A DNA stretch of 64,000 bases. Origin: Metallyticus violacea (taxonomy: Eukaryota; Arthropoda; Insecta; Mantodea; Metallyticidae). The notes beneath the pieces were generated by a model, which did no database searches, had not been told where the DNA came from, and saw nothing but the letters and a program-made list of their open reading frames with translations. The DNA is taken from assembly GCA_030762175.1 (NCBI GenBank), contig CM060834.1:68615501-68679500 (forward strand), in the 5' to 3' direction. The position numbers and the translations under genes are program-made. Positions 1 to 10,790 of this stretch are shown piece after piece; within the stretch, counting starts at the first letter, position 1, and every line of letters starts with the position of its first letter.

Positions 1-850
1 GGAAGATCATTCCCACACATATTATCAGATTCAAGAACCCCCTAAATATTACATCGACAGCAGTGAAAACAATCCCAGAAGAAAAACTCCACATCAGGAA
101 GTTCTGCAGTTTTTGGATCCCCACCACCTCAAGAATGAGCAGAAAAAAAAAAAACACGTGTGCATTGATGCCAGGAAATGATAGAAAAATTTAACAGAGT
201 AAGATCAAAATATATATTTAACATCATAACAGGTGACAAACGCTGGATATACCAGTATGGTCTAGAACTAAACAACAGTCATCGGTCTGGGTCTTTCCAG
301 GAGAGGATTCTCCAACAAAAGTGAGGTGAGCAAGAAGTATTGATATGAAGGTGATCTATTCCATCTTCTCAGGTAATACTGTGACATTTCCACTTGAGGG
401 ACAAAAGGCTGTCACTACCAGATGGTACATCACAAAATGCCTGCTCAAGTCTTCAATGGACTGAGTATGAAGCATCATAAGACTGGTCTGCGCTGAATCT
501 TGTTGCACCAAGACAGTGCCTATGCCCACACTGCACTAGAAACAACTCAATTTCTGCAGGTGTCAGGAGCCAAATATTTGTCCCGTCCTCCCTACAGTCC
601 AGATCAGGCTTCGCATGCCTTTCTATTCCCTAAAATAAAAGAAAGAATTCATGGCCAAGGATTTGAATCATCTGAAGCTACAATAGCTGCATAAGAAAAA
701 TGTATTTGCACTCTATCCAAAGAGGCATGGTGTTCAGCATTTATAAAATGATTTGAATGGATGAAATGTTGTATAGAATACTTTGAAAAAGATGCAATGA
801 TCAGATCTAAATTTTTAGAATTTTATTCAATACTTTTGCAAAATTTTTAC
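1..850 (+). pseudogene. Mariner-like transposase remnant (runs off the left edge)
   Basis: Translated plus-strand pieces in shifting frames follow a mariner transposase from the middle of the protein to the C terminus. Near 110-180 is a WIP-like stretch (FWIP, then KNEQK). Near 228-260 is TGDKRWIY, which matches the mariner first-aspartate region (usually TGDETW) with the Asp-Glu damaged. At 505-540 is HQDSAYAHTALE, equivalent to HDNARPHTA, and at 592-630 is PPYSPDQASHAFLFPKIKE, equivalent to YSPDLAPSDFHLFP. A degenerate tail that resembles the final helix and EYFE motif lies at about 690-800. Several frameshifts and stops make it non-functional. The N-terminal DNA-binding half would lie left of position 1. 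A (TA)n run at 861-886 follows. Identification rests on motif order, and the subfamily is not assigned. Confidence 0.8.
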
Positions 851-887
851 AGTGACCCAAATATATATATATATATATATATATATA

Positions 888-1731
888 AAGGGTTCCAAAA
901 AACTATACACACTTCAAGCAAGGAAAAAACTGTGTTACCATAGCAAAACTTAATTCATACAAACAGAAAATGATGAGCACTAATCCTCTTATACTTTTAC
1001 AGTTATAACAGTTGCTCAAAATTCCCACCATCAGCATTGATACACTTCTGAGTATGTTGAACTACTGATTGATCAACGTTTGCGAATGTCCTCAGTGATT
1101 GCAGCACATGCCTTTTCAATTTCTTCCGGAAGTGCTTCCAGTGTAGCTGGTTTTCTACAGTATACAACATACTTCCCCATGGGTAGAAGTCCAATGGAGT
1201 TCTTCTTTGCTGTTTTAATAATATGACATACACTGGTTCTGCTAATCCCAATCTCACATGCACATTGCTTTGTAGATTTCTGCGGTGAGTGCTTAAAATG
1301 TTCCAAACCATAGCCGAGGATGCAGGGCTTGTTGTTATGCAAGGTCTCCCAGATCTACGCTTGTGAACATTGCATATGGTACCATGAGTCTCAAATTTGT
1401 CTCAAATGCATGCATTTGTTACTTGCATTGGTGGTTCTGTTCTGTACACACGTCTCCATTGCCTTTGAACTTCAACAACATTCTCGGTTTTCCAATACCA
1501 CTTCAAAATTGCTTTCTACTGTTCAAACTATAATATTGGCTCCATTTTGTTGTTGACAAACTTGGCTTCATTAGTTTACCTGACACATAGCAATGCTATC
1601 AAAATGTATGTGAGTCACATTTGTATACAGAAGATCATACTTCACATTACTGTTGTTTTTCGGTTCAATTTTTAAATATATTAAATAGATATCTACTGTG
1701 AAAGTGTGTATACATTTTTTTGGCATCCTCA
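888..1731 (-). mobile_element. DUF4817-type DNA transposon, copy A, internally deleted
   Basis: The minus strand carries the start of a transposase of the DUF4817 type: a helix-turn-helix with WYW...NVVEVQRQWRRVYRTEPP, then a second HTH piece with STKQCACEIGISRTSVCHII. It then jumps directly to a C-terminal piece, PLDFYPWGS, followed by RKPATLEALPEEIEKACAAI and QHTQKCINADGG. The central catalytic domain between the second HTH and the last acidic residue is missing, and several frameshifts are present. The ends read GGTTCCAAAAAACTATACAC on the left and, reverse-complemented, GGATGCCAAAAAAATGTATA on the right, forming terminal inverted repeats. It is a non-autonomous, MITE-like derivative about 840 bp long. 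A homologous copy lies in the opposite orientation at 2565-3226. Family knowledge: DUF4817 proteins in insects are Tc1/mariner-superfamily relatives. Confidence 0.75.
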
Positions 1732-2194
1732 GTGTATATATTGAAGAATATGTATTATTTTCCATGATGTCAAGCAATTTATTCTCCCAAGATTTCAGAT
1801 GAACAGGTTTGTTTCCCATATTTAACACTTCAATCTAATGTCTTGTAATTGCACCTTAGAAAAATAACACAGACTGTATCTTCAATATTCCAATGAAACC
1901 TACCTGAAAATCATTACTTCCTTCCTCCATGGCACTCAGTAATTATTCCCAAGTAGTTATGACTGCTGTATAAGCTAATGCATCAAATGCCATGTGCCTT
2001 TTTGCTTTTCCAAGGCTCTTGTTCTGTTCTGACAGCATTAAGTATGTTGCAACATATTTTGTATACCTTTTATCAGTGAATTATTCCGCTCTCTCAATAG
2101 TGAGCAGAAACCAGAAATCACTTTATTTTTAAGTGCATCAGCCCATGGCTCCATGTTCGCAATTGCTAAATGCATTACCTATCTTTGGTAATTC

Positions 2195-2440
2195 TTTCAT
2201 ATCGGTCTAGTGGTAGTGATTCTGACTATTAATCCGGAGGTGCTGGGTTTGATTCTTGATCAGGTCAAGCTTTTCAGAGTTCTTCCTTATCCTGAAAAGA
2301 TGAATGCCAGATAACTTGATGCCAAGGACTCCAAGCTCATTTGTGCCATGATTAATTCCTTTCCATTCATTTATCCATAGGTTTAAGGACCCTCCTTGGT
2401 GCATCATAACCATATTATCTCCACTAGAGCAACAAAGCAG
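2195..2440 (+). repeat. tRNA-derived SINE, family A
   Basis: A tRNA-like head starts at about 2200. It has an A-box-like TCTAGTGGTAGTGATTC and a B-box-like GGGTTTGATTCTTGATC, spaced as in a tRNA gene. About 170 bp of unrelated body follows. The head does not fold into a complete cloverleaf with a normal acceptor stem, so it is not called as a tRNA gene. No other copy was recognised in this window, so the right boundary is approximate. Confidence 0.5.
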
Positions 2441-2564
2441 CATTCTGGCCTCAGAAGTGTGCTACAGTACTGCAATGTCAAGAAGGGAATGCACAATTCA
2501 TAAGAACAAGGAGCTGGCATTGGAGCAAAAAAAAAAAAAATATATATATATATGCACACACATC

Positions 2565-3226
2565 GAGAGTGCCAAAAATTATACACACTTTCACAGTATA
2601 TATCTATTTAATATATTTCAAAGTTGTACCACAAAACAACAGTAATGTGTAGTATGATGTTCTGTAAACAGATGTGACTCACATACATTGTGATAGCATT
2701 GCTACATGGCAGGTAAATCAACAATGAACAAATGAAGCCAAGATCATCATATGATGTTCTGTTAACAGAAGTGACTCACATTAAATTATGCTACCGTTGC
2801 TACAACAAAATGGAGCCAAGATTATCATTTGAACAGCAGAAAGCAATTTTGAAGTGGTATTGGATAACCAAGAATGTTATTGAAGTTCAAAGGCAATGGA
2901 GACGTGTGTACAGAACAGAACCACCAATGCAAGTAACAAATGCATGCATTTGAGACAAATTTGAGACTCATGATCCTACCATATACCATAGAAACCCAGC
3001 TACACTGGCAGCACTTTGGGAAGAAATGAAATAGCATGTGCTGCAATTGCTGAGGACACTTGCAAACGTTACTCAATCAGTAGTTCAACGTACTTACACC
3101 AATGATGGATATTTTGAGCAACTGTTGTAACTGTAAAAGTCTAAGATGATTAGTGCTCATCATTTCTGTATGTTAACACAGTTTTTTTCTTTGCTTGAAG
3201 TGTGTATACATTTTTTGGCACCCTCT
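2565..3226 (+). mobile_element. DUF4817-type DNA transposon, copy B, internally deleted
   Basis: Same family as 888-1731 but on the plus strand. The ORF from 2811 gives MEPRLSFEQQKAILKWYW and then VQRQWRRVYRTEPPMQVTNA, the DUF4817 helix-turn-helix. After a short out-of-frame stretch it continues at about 2995 into NPATLAALWEEMK, then LLRTLANVTQSVVQRT and FEQLL, the transposase C terminus. The whole catalytic core is deleted. The deletion is larger than in copy A, because the second HTH is lost too. The termini are GAGTGCCAAAAATTATACAC on the left and, reverse-complemented, GAGGGTGCCAAAAAATGTAT on the right. The leader between 2650 and 2830 contains an imperfect tandem duplication of about 100 bp (ATGATGTTCTGT...GTGACTCACAT twice). 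Confidence 0.75.
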
Positions 3227-3239
3227 GAAATATCTTCAG

Positions 3240-4715
3240 TAATTCATTTTCATATCCATTAATATTCACTGGTCCATTAGTTGAGTCATATGTATTGTTT
3301 AAAGGAAGAACTCTACTGATATTTTTGTAGAAAGTTGAACATGAGGTATATAAAGCTACAGAATTCTATAGCTCATTCAGCTTTTTTCCAATCCCTCATA
3401 AGTCATAAGTGTGTTGCTCCATTTCTATCAATGCATGGGGAGTACCTTATTATAATATTCCTATAACTATCATGCTCTTTTGCTTGTTCCATTGACCATT
3501 GGATGCAATAAACCCTTAAATAATCATAATTTCTTATTCCTCTACTTCTATATTTTTCTTACTTGTAATTCTTCTTCTAACCTTATAACGCTTTTTGGAA
3601 GACCATAATTTTAGATTTTTTTCTTATTTATTTTCAGATCTCAATTAAATAAGCACTAATCACTTCAATTCAGTTTAATACTGGAAATCATTTGCAAAAA
3701 GTAAATTTTGAATTATTTTGTTATTAATCATTGGCAAATGCACATTTTCTTTAGTTATCCCTTCTAAAACATTATCTATGAATAAATTAAATAAAGCTGT
3801 ACTTAACTTACATCCTTGCCTCACTAAACTTGAATTCTGCATATATTCTGACAATCTGTCTCTCTAATATTTCATACCAAATCAATTCCCACACATATAA
3901 CTTTTGGAGTATACTTTTAAAATTCCTACTTATTCCTTTTCTCTTTACTTATAAGGGAGTATCTGACACCTACTAGTATACCACTTCCCATTTGCCGATG
4001 TTTACGCAGACAATATATGTTGTATAATTGTTCTGTGTAGTTCCTGTTATGTACAATGTCAGTTCTCCAGCACTTACAAAGTGCTCAATTTCTCTAGAAA
4101 AAATTCTTTTGGTTGCGTAGTCACTTATGCATTCCCTGGTGTATTTCTTTATTCAATCACCAGAATGATGTGGTGTCCTGAGCTGTGACTAATGTTCAGA
4201 ACTTCTGCAATTTTCCATACTAAAGACTTCAACTGCTGCAATATTCTCTGGTGCACAACTCAATCAGAAGTCACACCATTTGCATTCCAGTATGCTTCAC
4301 TTTACTGAATCGTCATTCATCAGTGAATTTCAATAGGTTTCACACCCTCACTACTCAAAAACCAAATAACAGAATGGTGCTCTTCTTTGGAGCATGTCTA
4401 AAGTGGGGCAACTATTGTTAAAATAGTGTTAGCTCATCTGTACTGGCCTACCATTATAGGATATTGCTGAAAGCATTTGTAACAGAATTCCCAACTTGCA
4501 GGAAATGGCACAAAATTTTGAATTGCAAACTTTGACCATTTATAATGCAAAATCCACTGAATTCTTTTCACCTCTCATTCTGTTACACATAATCAAGTTG
4601 TTAACCTTGCAAAATCAACAATTTTTGCCTTCTCTGTTACAAATGTTATTTCTACTACATCTTGTTCCTAAGACACTTTTACATTAGTTTTCTATCAGAT
4701 CCAATTGTTGCTGCT
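3240..4715. other. Intergenic or intronic stretch, nothing recognised
   Basis: AT-rich, with stops in all frames at short intervals. A 63-codon ORF at 4496-4687 is low-complexity and hydrophobic with no flanking splice or start context, so it is not called. If the gene ending at 7393 has exons to its left in this window they could lie here, but none was identified. Confidence 0.4.
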
Positions 4716-4721
4716 CTTCCC

Positions 4722-5010
4722 AGCTCCTAGTGGTAATCATACTTGCCTTGTAGACCCAAGGTCATGGGTTCAAACCAGGCCAGGGCCAATGGATTTTTAG
4801 CGCATAAATAAAAAAATATGGCTTCCTTCAGAAGGTAAGTAAAGCCATGGCCCCCTGTTGTAGATTAAAAATTTACAGCATATAAAAGAACCCCAAGCCT
4901 GAAAGAAAGGCCTCTGAGCAAAATTTATTTGCCATTTCATGCCCTGAATAGAATGGGATGCTAATGACCAGAGATGTTAAAGAGCATCCTTAAATAAACC
5001 AAATAAATAA
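4722..5010 (+). repeat. tRNA-derived SINE, family B
   Basis: The tRNA-like head has TAGTGGTAATCATACTTGCC and the B-box-like GGGTTCAAACC. The body shared with copies at 11090, 18718 and 21480 follows: GGCTTCCTTCAGAAGG, CAAGCCTGAAAGAAAGGCC, CTGAGCAAAATTTATTTGCC, GAGATGTTAAAGAGCATCC. It ends in an AAATAA-rich tail. This copy is diverged from the other three. Confidence 0.8.
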
Positions 5011-6146
5011 TAAAATCCTAGTGTTTAAATCACGCATTAACACAATTTCTACATTAAAGTATTTATTCTGTAGATCTTTGATATTTTGATGTAGTTTTCT
5101 AAATATGTTTACGTTGTAATTACTGAATGAACTTGGTGAAATTACACATAACTCCCACATAAAAATGCCCACTAGCCATTAGTATTCCACCAGTTGTATA
5201 CCACATCACATAACTGCATCAATCTTTTCCTATTCTTAGCTTGAAACCTCTCTTCTCCTCATGAGGAAATTAAAAAAAAAATTACTATTTTTTGCTTACA
5301 AATAGAATTAATTTTCTGTTTTCATATTAGATGGTTTCTACTAAATAAAGGTAATCTTATGCTAATATTATATGGAAAATCCATGAGGCCAGAATATTTT
5401 GCATGTTTTCATTAATTATTGGCTTATTCAATATGTTTGTTTAATTAAGTAAATTGTACTTACAAGCTGTAGACAATGCAGTGGTAACATATCCTACATT
5501 AATGTATTCAACTTGACAATAACTCCACTTACTTTTTAAAAAAATTGTCTCCTTTTCTAGCAGATCTTTTCATGAGTTCCATCGAAATACATATCATCTA
5601 AGCTTTCTCATTAATCTTCAAGACATGGCATAGGTACATGGACGACATATTTGCAATAATACCAAAAAAACATTCTCTAGATGCATTGAAACTTCTTAAT
5701 TTACAACACAAATCTATATAGTTTACCATAGAAGAAAAGAGAAATGGATGTCTCCCATTCCTAGATTTAAAAAGAATAAGAAATGTAAATAGTCTGAGCT
5801 GTGGAATTCACAGGAAACAAACACAGAAAATTACATAAAAAATTATGGTTATAACACCATCCCAAATAAATATGCAGTGTTTCATAGTTTAGCATACAGA
5901 TTAATCAACATCCCACTGACAGAAACAGAGTACAAAATGGAACACCAATACATAATGAAAACGGCTATAACTAACGGTTTCAACAAAGACTCGATAACAA
6001 AAATCATCAATAAAGCTAAAAGACAAAAATCGATAAAGGAAGTTTCCATACTTAAGAACACTGAAGAAAGATATAAATTCAAAAGTTTCACATACCACTC
6101 AACTTAACGCAACAAATTTAGTAAGATATTTAAAGAACTTGGAATA

Positions 6147-6470
6147 ATGTTAGCCCCAAAGAACAATTATAATATAAAAAACGTATTACATAACATAATA
6201 AAAGACTATATCCCCACAGAGCAAAAATCAGGAATATATGAGATCAAATGTACAGATTGTGATCAAAGCTACATTGGGAAAATGAAGAGAAACTTAGAAA
6301 TTTGGAGAAAAGAACACTTTGGGAATATTCGGTTAAAACAGGTAGACAAATCAGCAATAGCAGCTCAGTTTTGGAACAATAATCACGAGATAAAACCAGA
6401 AGTCAAATTACTGAAACAACTTCACAACCCAATAGAACTATCCACTTGGGGGAGAGAATTTTCATTTTAA
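6147..6470 (+). pseudogene. GIY-YIG endonuclease domain of PLE A
   Basis: 107-codon open stretch with SGIYEIKCTDCDQSYIGKMK at residues 28-47. This carries the GIY and YIG triplets with a CxxC between them, as in Penelope-like endonucleases. It is followed by a basic RKEH segment and AAQFWNNNHEIKPEVKLLKQ, which matches the usual SAFAEHLLENNH-type region. In intact elements this domain nicks DNA for target-primed reverse transcription. It is open only because of its short length. The RT region upstream is in another frame and the downstream coding shifts frame near 6460, so no functional protein is expected. Confidence 0.8.
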
Positions 6471-6626
6471 AAACAAGAATCACTTAATGAACTTTGATTT
6501 TACGCCATTGGATGAACTCAGCAAGTTTCTACTAGAACCACCAGACACCGCCACAGGAACACACGGGTATCCATCCACCGTTTCGAATGACTCTCAGTCA
6601 ACAGCAGCCGATAATGGGAGGGACCT

Positions 6627-6818
6627 CTCCAGAAACTAGTTCATTTTTTTTAAAAAGTAAGTGGAGTTAGTGTCAACAAGTAGGTTAAGTTTGTTTAATA
6701 TGTCTGCAATTTATCTGTATCTCCCGAAACTAGTCCAATTTTTTTTAAAAATAAGTGGAGTTAGTGTCAACAAGTAGGATAAGTTTGTTTGTTTAATATG
6801 TCTGCAATTTATCTGTAT
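6627..6818. repeat. Tandem duplication (94-98 bp x 2) at the PLE A tail
   Basis: The unit begins CTCCAGAAACTAG at 6627 and CTCCCGAAACTAG at 6721. Both copies carry AAGTGGAGTTAGTGTCAACA and ATGTCTGCAATTTATCTGTA. The second copy has a GTTT insertion. The unit overlaps the last codons and 3' tail of the Penelope-like element. Confidence 0.9.
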
Positions 6819-6874
6819 ATAAATTAGTTTTGTTGAGTTCTTGCTCAGTAGTACATAATTATTCTTTCTTGCAG

Positions 6875-7393
6875 AATATACTAACATTTGACAAAGCTAG
6901 CCTAAGCCTTACACATGACACTTTAAAATGCCCTTGCTTGGAAACAGAGATGGATTTAGAAGACATTAAATATTCAGCAAATAGGAAAATACTAAATGAA
7001 CAGCATGTAAATTCCTTGCAACGTGACTGCCAGCTACAAATTTCAGTGCAACCCTCATCAAGTTCATGTGTTCGCATGAATCAACTTTACCAGTGGGAGC
7101 ATTATGCACAACCAGTTGATTTTCATATACTTCAGGTACGTAAACTCAGCACTTTTAAATATGATGATGGTGAATGTAAGAGTTAAATATGATCTTTACT
7201 GACAGTGACCAAAACTTGTGTGTTCAGTCTATAGCCTAAAATAATAATAATAATAATAATTTGCTATTTTGCTTTGCTGCAGGAACTAAGTTTAAGTGAA
7301 GCCTCTGATTATATAACCTTTATCTTCAAGAATTCATCACAAAGCAAAGAAGAAGTCAGACCAAAGAAGATTGAGAGCCCTCACAACAAATAA
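6875..7393 (+). CDS. Last two coding exons of an unidentified spliced gene
   Basis: The first exon is 6875-7135: acceptor CTTTCTTGCAG before it, donor CAG|GTACGT after it, 261 nt, 87 codons, phase 0. The second is 7283-7393: acceptor TTTGCTGCAG, 36 codons plus TAA. The frame is maintained across the join, giving a C terminus of 123 aa. The residues look like coding sequence of normal composition: acidic near ETEMDLEDIKY, a mixed QWEHYAQPVDFHILQ, then SEASDYITFIFKN and a basic tail KEEVRPKKIES. I do not recognise a domain. An AATAAA lies 225 nt after the stop (7618-7623). Upstream exons are not identified. They must lie left of 6875, with PLE A inside the preceding intron, or beyond the window. 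It is not transposon-like in any motif. Splice calls are made by eye. Confidence 0.6.
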
Positions 7394-7617
7394 CAAAATG
7401 TTCAGAATAATTTGCCTAGTTTTAATGTCTCAGACCAAATTTTTAAAAATTAACTTCTTATTTTATTTAAAAACCTGTGATAAGTCATTTTTTAAACATG
7501 CTTATCCTTAATGTTTAATTACCAAACTATTGAGCTTTTATATATATTTATTTGTTATTGACTTTGAACTTAAAAAAGTTATTTCTCAAATTGTGCACTA
7601 CTAGAATTGCCCAAACA

Positions 7618-7623
7618 AATAAA
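7618..7623 (+). terminator. Candidate poly(A) signal
   Basis: AATAAA on the plus strand, 225 nt downstream of the stop at 7393. This supports that stop as the end of a real transcription unit. Confidence 0.5.
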
Positions 7624-7649
7624 ATTAACATTACTTCCATTTTCTATAT

Positions 7650-8880
7650 TTTATTTATATGCTGCAGATGTTTAGATCTAAAAGTGGTAGAAGGAGGCAT
7701 TGAAACTTAAGAAATAGATATTCAAAATAGTCACATAACTATTATATCACAACAGTAAGGCTTTTATGGCTGGTGTCTCCAGAATGAATTAATGCATTTT
7801 TAGAGCTTGTAGGCCATGATTTAGAGATTGTAAGAATCCAAATGTATTGCCCTAATCTGTATCTGAAATTGCCAGATGCAGATTAATATTAATATATTCC
7901 TCCAAATGTTCAGACAAAAACTGATGTTTGTTGTTCACAGAAAAAAATTTTATAAATTGGGAAAAACTCCTCTAGACCTCCAACAACCCTATCATTAATG
8001 AGACAACATAATGTGATTTTCAACAAGTAGCTTTGCTATCACTAACATTATTTCCCTTCATAATTAGGCACTAATATATTTGCATGTAACTAACCTATAT
8101 ACTTCAGAAACCAACAGAACTGTACATTGCCTCATTAATTCCTCCTTAGAATGGGCTCATTAGGGATATCCCTCTTAGTGTATGTCAACAAAAACTCTTT
8201 AAGTAGTTGTTGATAATAAGGTATATTAAGAGTTCTCAGAATGAAGTATGAAAAAGGAAATAACTATTTAAAACCCATCCTATTTTCCAAGATAAGTTTC
8301 CCTTGATGCAGTTGATGCACTTTTGTTCTATAAAGTTCCAAAGCCAAAGCTGCCAACTGCTATTTTCATAGCACATTATATCTCCCACTATTTCAAATTT
8401 CTCACAAGCTCTCAGCTCGTCCCATTGTATGTACTAGTTTGACTTATACTAAACTCTCTTCAAGGCAAACCACTGTTAAATGAGCTGCTCCATCTCAATT
8501 TTTAATGCATATTACATATCTAAGCATCAAGCAACAGATTTAAATTAATGATATGTTTATGGTTAATGTGGCTCACAAACTAAATGTCTTAGTTCTAATT
8601 GCAAGAAGTCTGTTACATACCAATTCCCATGAGAAATAACACATCATTGTCATCTGAGCTACTGAGCCCTATTTGAGCACAACCATGTACCTCCCCAATC
8701 AGAGTTTTGCTTACCCTGAAGATCTGCAATATTATCTCATTGCAAACATTTTATCCAAAAAAGATGACTTGAAACAGGGCTTCACAGTTACAAATACTTT
8801 AGGATTAATTTATATTTGTTTCAAATTTTAACTTCTAGGATAAGCAAGACTCACGTGGAGATACAGGGTTATGATCAAAT
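7650..8880. other. Non-coding stretch, nothing recognised
   Basis: AT-rich, with no ORF above about 50 codons that has coding character and no repeat shared with the rest of the window. Confidence 0.4.
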
Positions 8881-8882
8881 TG

Positions 8883-8960
8883 GGCACTGTAGCTCAGATG
8901 GTACAAGCATCCGCATTGAAATCTGAAGATTTGTGGTTAAAGTCCCAGCCCTTAATTTGT
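8883..8960 (+). repeat. tRNA-like sequence, probable SINE head (family D)
   Basis: GGGCACTGTAGCTCAGATGG is a strong A box (TAGCTCAGATGGTA). TGTGGTTAAAGTCCCAGCCC, about 40 nt on, is a degenerate B box (consensus GGTTCGAGTCC). The 5' and 3' ends do not pair as an acceptor stem and the B-box CGA is lost, so a functional tRNA is unlikely. The length of the body is unclear. Confidence 0.5.
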
Positions 8961-8999
8961 CCGACTCTAGATACTAAACTTTGACCTAACACACCCTTT

Positions 9000-10225
9000 G
9001 AGAGAAGAAAATCGCATTTATATTGGCACTTTATGTAGCAGGCAGTTTTTAATGTTTAACTTCACAATTTTAATCAATCCCCTTAAAAACCACTTATCAA
9101 ATTTATGCGCAAATCAGACATGTTTTCAGCCATTTTCCAACAAAAATAAAAGGACAAAAAAACAGGAAGGATAATTTTTTTAGTAAAATTTATTTTCAAA
9201 TATATTTACATTAAATTATCTTTGAAATGTACATTCCTCCTCACCAATGAAAATCTGCCATTGCAACTTCAAGATCAGTATTTGCACATTAAGTAAGATC
9301 ATGCAGGTCTTTTTTTACTTTAATGTCAAAATAATGCAAATAGTTTTAATACCCTATCATATTTGCTCTTGCTACAAACTTCTAACCCCAAAATACTAGC
9401 AAGCCACCGACATATATACATGGGGCAATCTGGATTTTAGCACAATGACAGAAATGGGAAATGAGAGCTCAATTCCTTGCAGAAAAATCACATCCCCCTT
9501 CTAACATGACATGGTACACTAAGAGTGATGATGCACTAACACATCTCAACCATCCAAATTAGTCTGGAGGAGCTTTGGCCTTCCATGTGCAGATAGGAAG
9601 AAAGGTGATTTGATTTACTCCAGTAAACCCATGTAGATAGCAATCATGCCATGCTACTTGAGGTGAAGCCTTTTACTTTTTTTATGTTGGATGAGAAAGA
9701 TTTTTACTCTTGTGCTCATAATATTTAACATTTTTTTAACACATATTAATGGTTAAAATAGATGGGCAAGATCCTGAGAGTATTTCACTGTAGTCCTAGA
9801 AAAAAGTGCAATTTAGCATTTCCTCCTGGTGTATTTTGAAGCAAAAATACATCAGGCATGCTGTGGCATTTGAGGACTCCTTAAATATGTCAAAGCAGTC
9901 AAGCATCTAATTGGAAATTTTGTTTTAGAACTGGTTTTGTTCTATTTCATTTTGTTTTGCAAATATGCAATTAAGGTATTAACATAAATGTAATCAGGGA
10001 AGATCCCTATTTGGTATTCTGAAGGCTAGTCCTAGAACTGTTTCAACCACAGATTAATGAATTTGTGATCTTTTAAGAAGATCGAGAAAGCAATGTTTAC
10101 AGCACTTTTCCCTTTTGCTTGGGGGATTATGAGAATCCCAAGACTTGGCAGTTAACTTCAAGACTTAAGCAAAATAAATTCCCATCCTTAAGTGTTTGAA
10201 ACACAGTATTTTTATTTCAAAATTA
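9000..10225. other. Non-coding stretch, nothing recognised
   Basis: AT-rich, without coding-like ORFs, inverted repeats or sequence shared with other parts of the window that I could see. Confidence 0.4.
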
Positions 10226-10229
10226 AATA

Positions 10230-10790
10230 TGAATGCTATTGGCATCAATTTGTAACACAAAGGCTTCAGATTCTAAACGTTGCCTCAAGCTTCTAAGGCT
10301 GATGTCAACATAATTCACCTCAGCTTCCAGCATCTGAACAATAAAAGTTCTTTAAAGACATCAATTTTATTCCAACCTCAGGGTGACTTTCTTGGTTTTT
10401 GATGAATCCCTCAAATGTTGAATTTTTTTTTCTGCAGAGTATCTATTGTGCGCTTGTAATCACAAGCATACCCAGAATAGAGCTTGTAGAATGGTGCCAA
10501 TTTTAAAAAACCTACAAAATTTTCTGGATTATTTTTCAGCTCGCCATTTACTTTACTTATTTACTTTTACTTTATACAGAGTCTCAATGTTACTAAATAA
10601 GATAGTGAGAGTACCATTTGAAATAACCGCAGAGTTCATAAAGAACTTCATTATTGTTTCCAAATGATGCAAATAGGAAGCTTCTGATGTTGCTTTTGAT
10701 CTTATTGATGCTTCTTTTTCCTCTGCTAATTCCTTAGAAGCATTTTCTACAGCTGAAAGGACTTTCATTTTTGATCTGCTTGTTAGGAAG
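10230..10790 (-). pseudogene. RhoGEF (DH domain) pseudogene fragment
   Basis: Minus-strand frames from about 10768 downward read as a Dbl-homology domain. In order they give SAVENASKELAEEKEASIRS, SEASYLHHLETIMKFFM (the ET.Y...L helix), GTLTILFSNIETLYKV (LFSNIE.. helix), NGELKNNPENFVGF, LKLAPFYKLYSGYACDYKRT (FLKLAPF.KLYS.Y..NY), and FIKNQESHPEVGIKLMSL just before the usual PxQRxPRY helix. The pieces lie in different frames, with stops between them. A GTAAA-rich microduplication interrupts the LYKV-NGEL join. No introns are visible within it, so a processed copy is possible. DH domains catalyse GDP release from Rho GTPases. This copy cannot encode one. The parent is probably an FGD- or ARHGEF-type gene, not determined. 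Confidence 0.55.

Larger units (their letters stand above)
5505..6830 (+). mobile_element. Penelope-like retroelement, 5'-truncated copy (PLE A)
   Basis: Plus-strand frames give RYMDDIFAIIPKK at 5633-5672, the reverse-transcriptase active-site motif (Y-x-D-D) of Penelope-like elements. LDALKLLNL and GCLPFLDLKRI follow. The ORF at 5877-6107 contains [20 protein letters not shown], and a GIY-YIG endonuclease lies at 6147-6470. The C terminus continues in another frame to about 6640. The reading frame is broken at least three times. The left edge holds a segment at 5512-5544 that is the inverse of 6644-6677 in the tail (about 33 nt with one or two mismatches). This fits the terminal-repeat arrangement known for Penelope elements. 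Everything upstream of the YMDD region is absent. Confidence 0.82.

Noticed and set aside
8883..8955. Functional tRNA gene
   Set aside because: A good A box, but the B box is degenerate and there is no acceptor stem or anticodon arm of normal geometry. Better explained as a SINE head.
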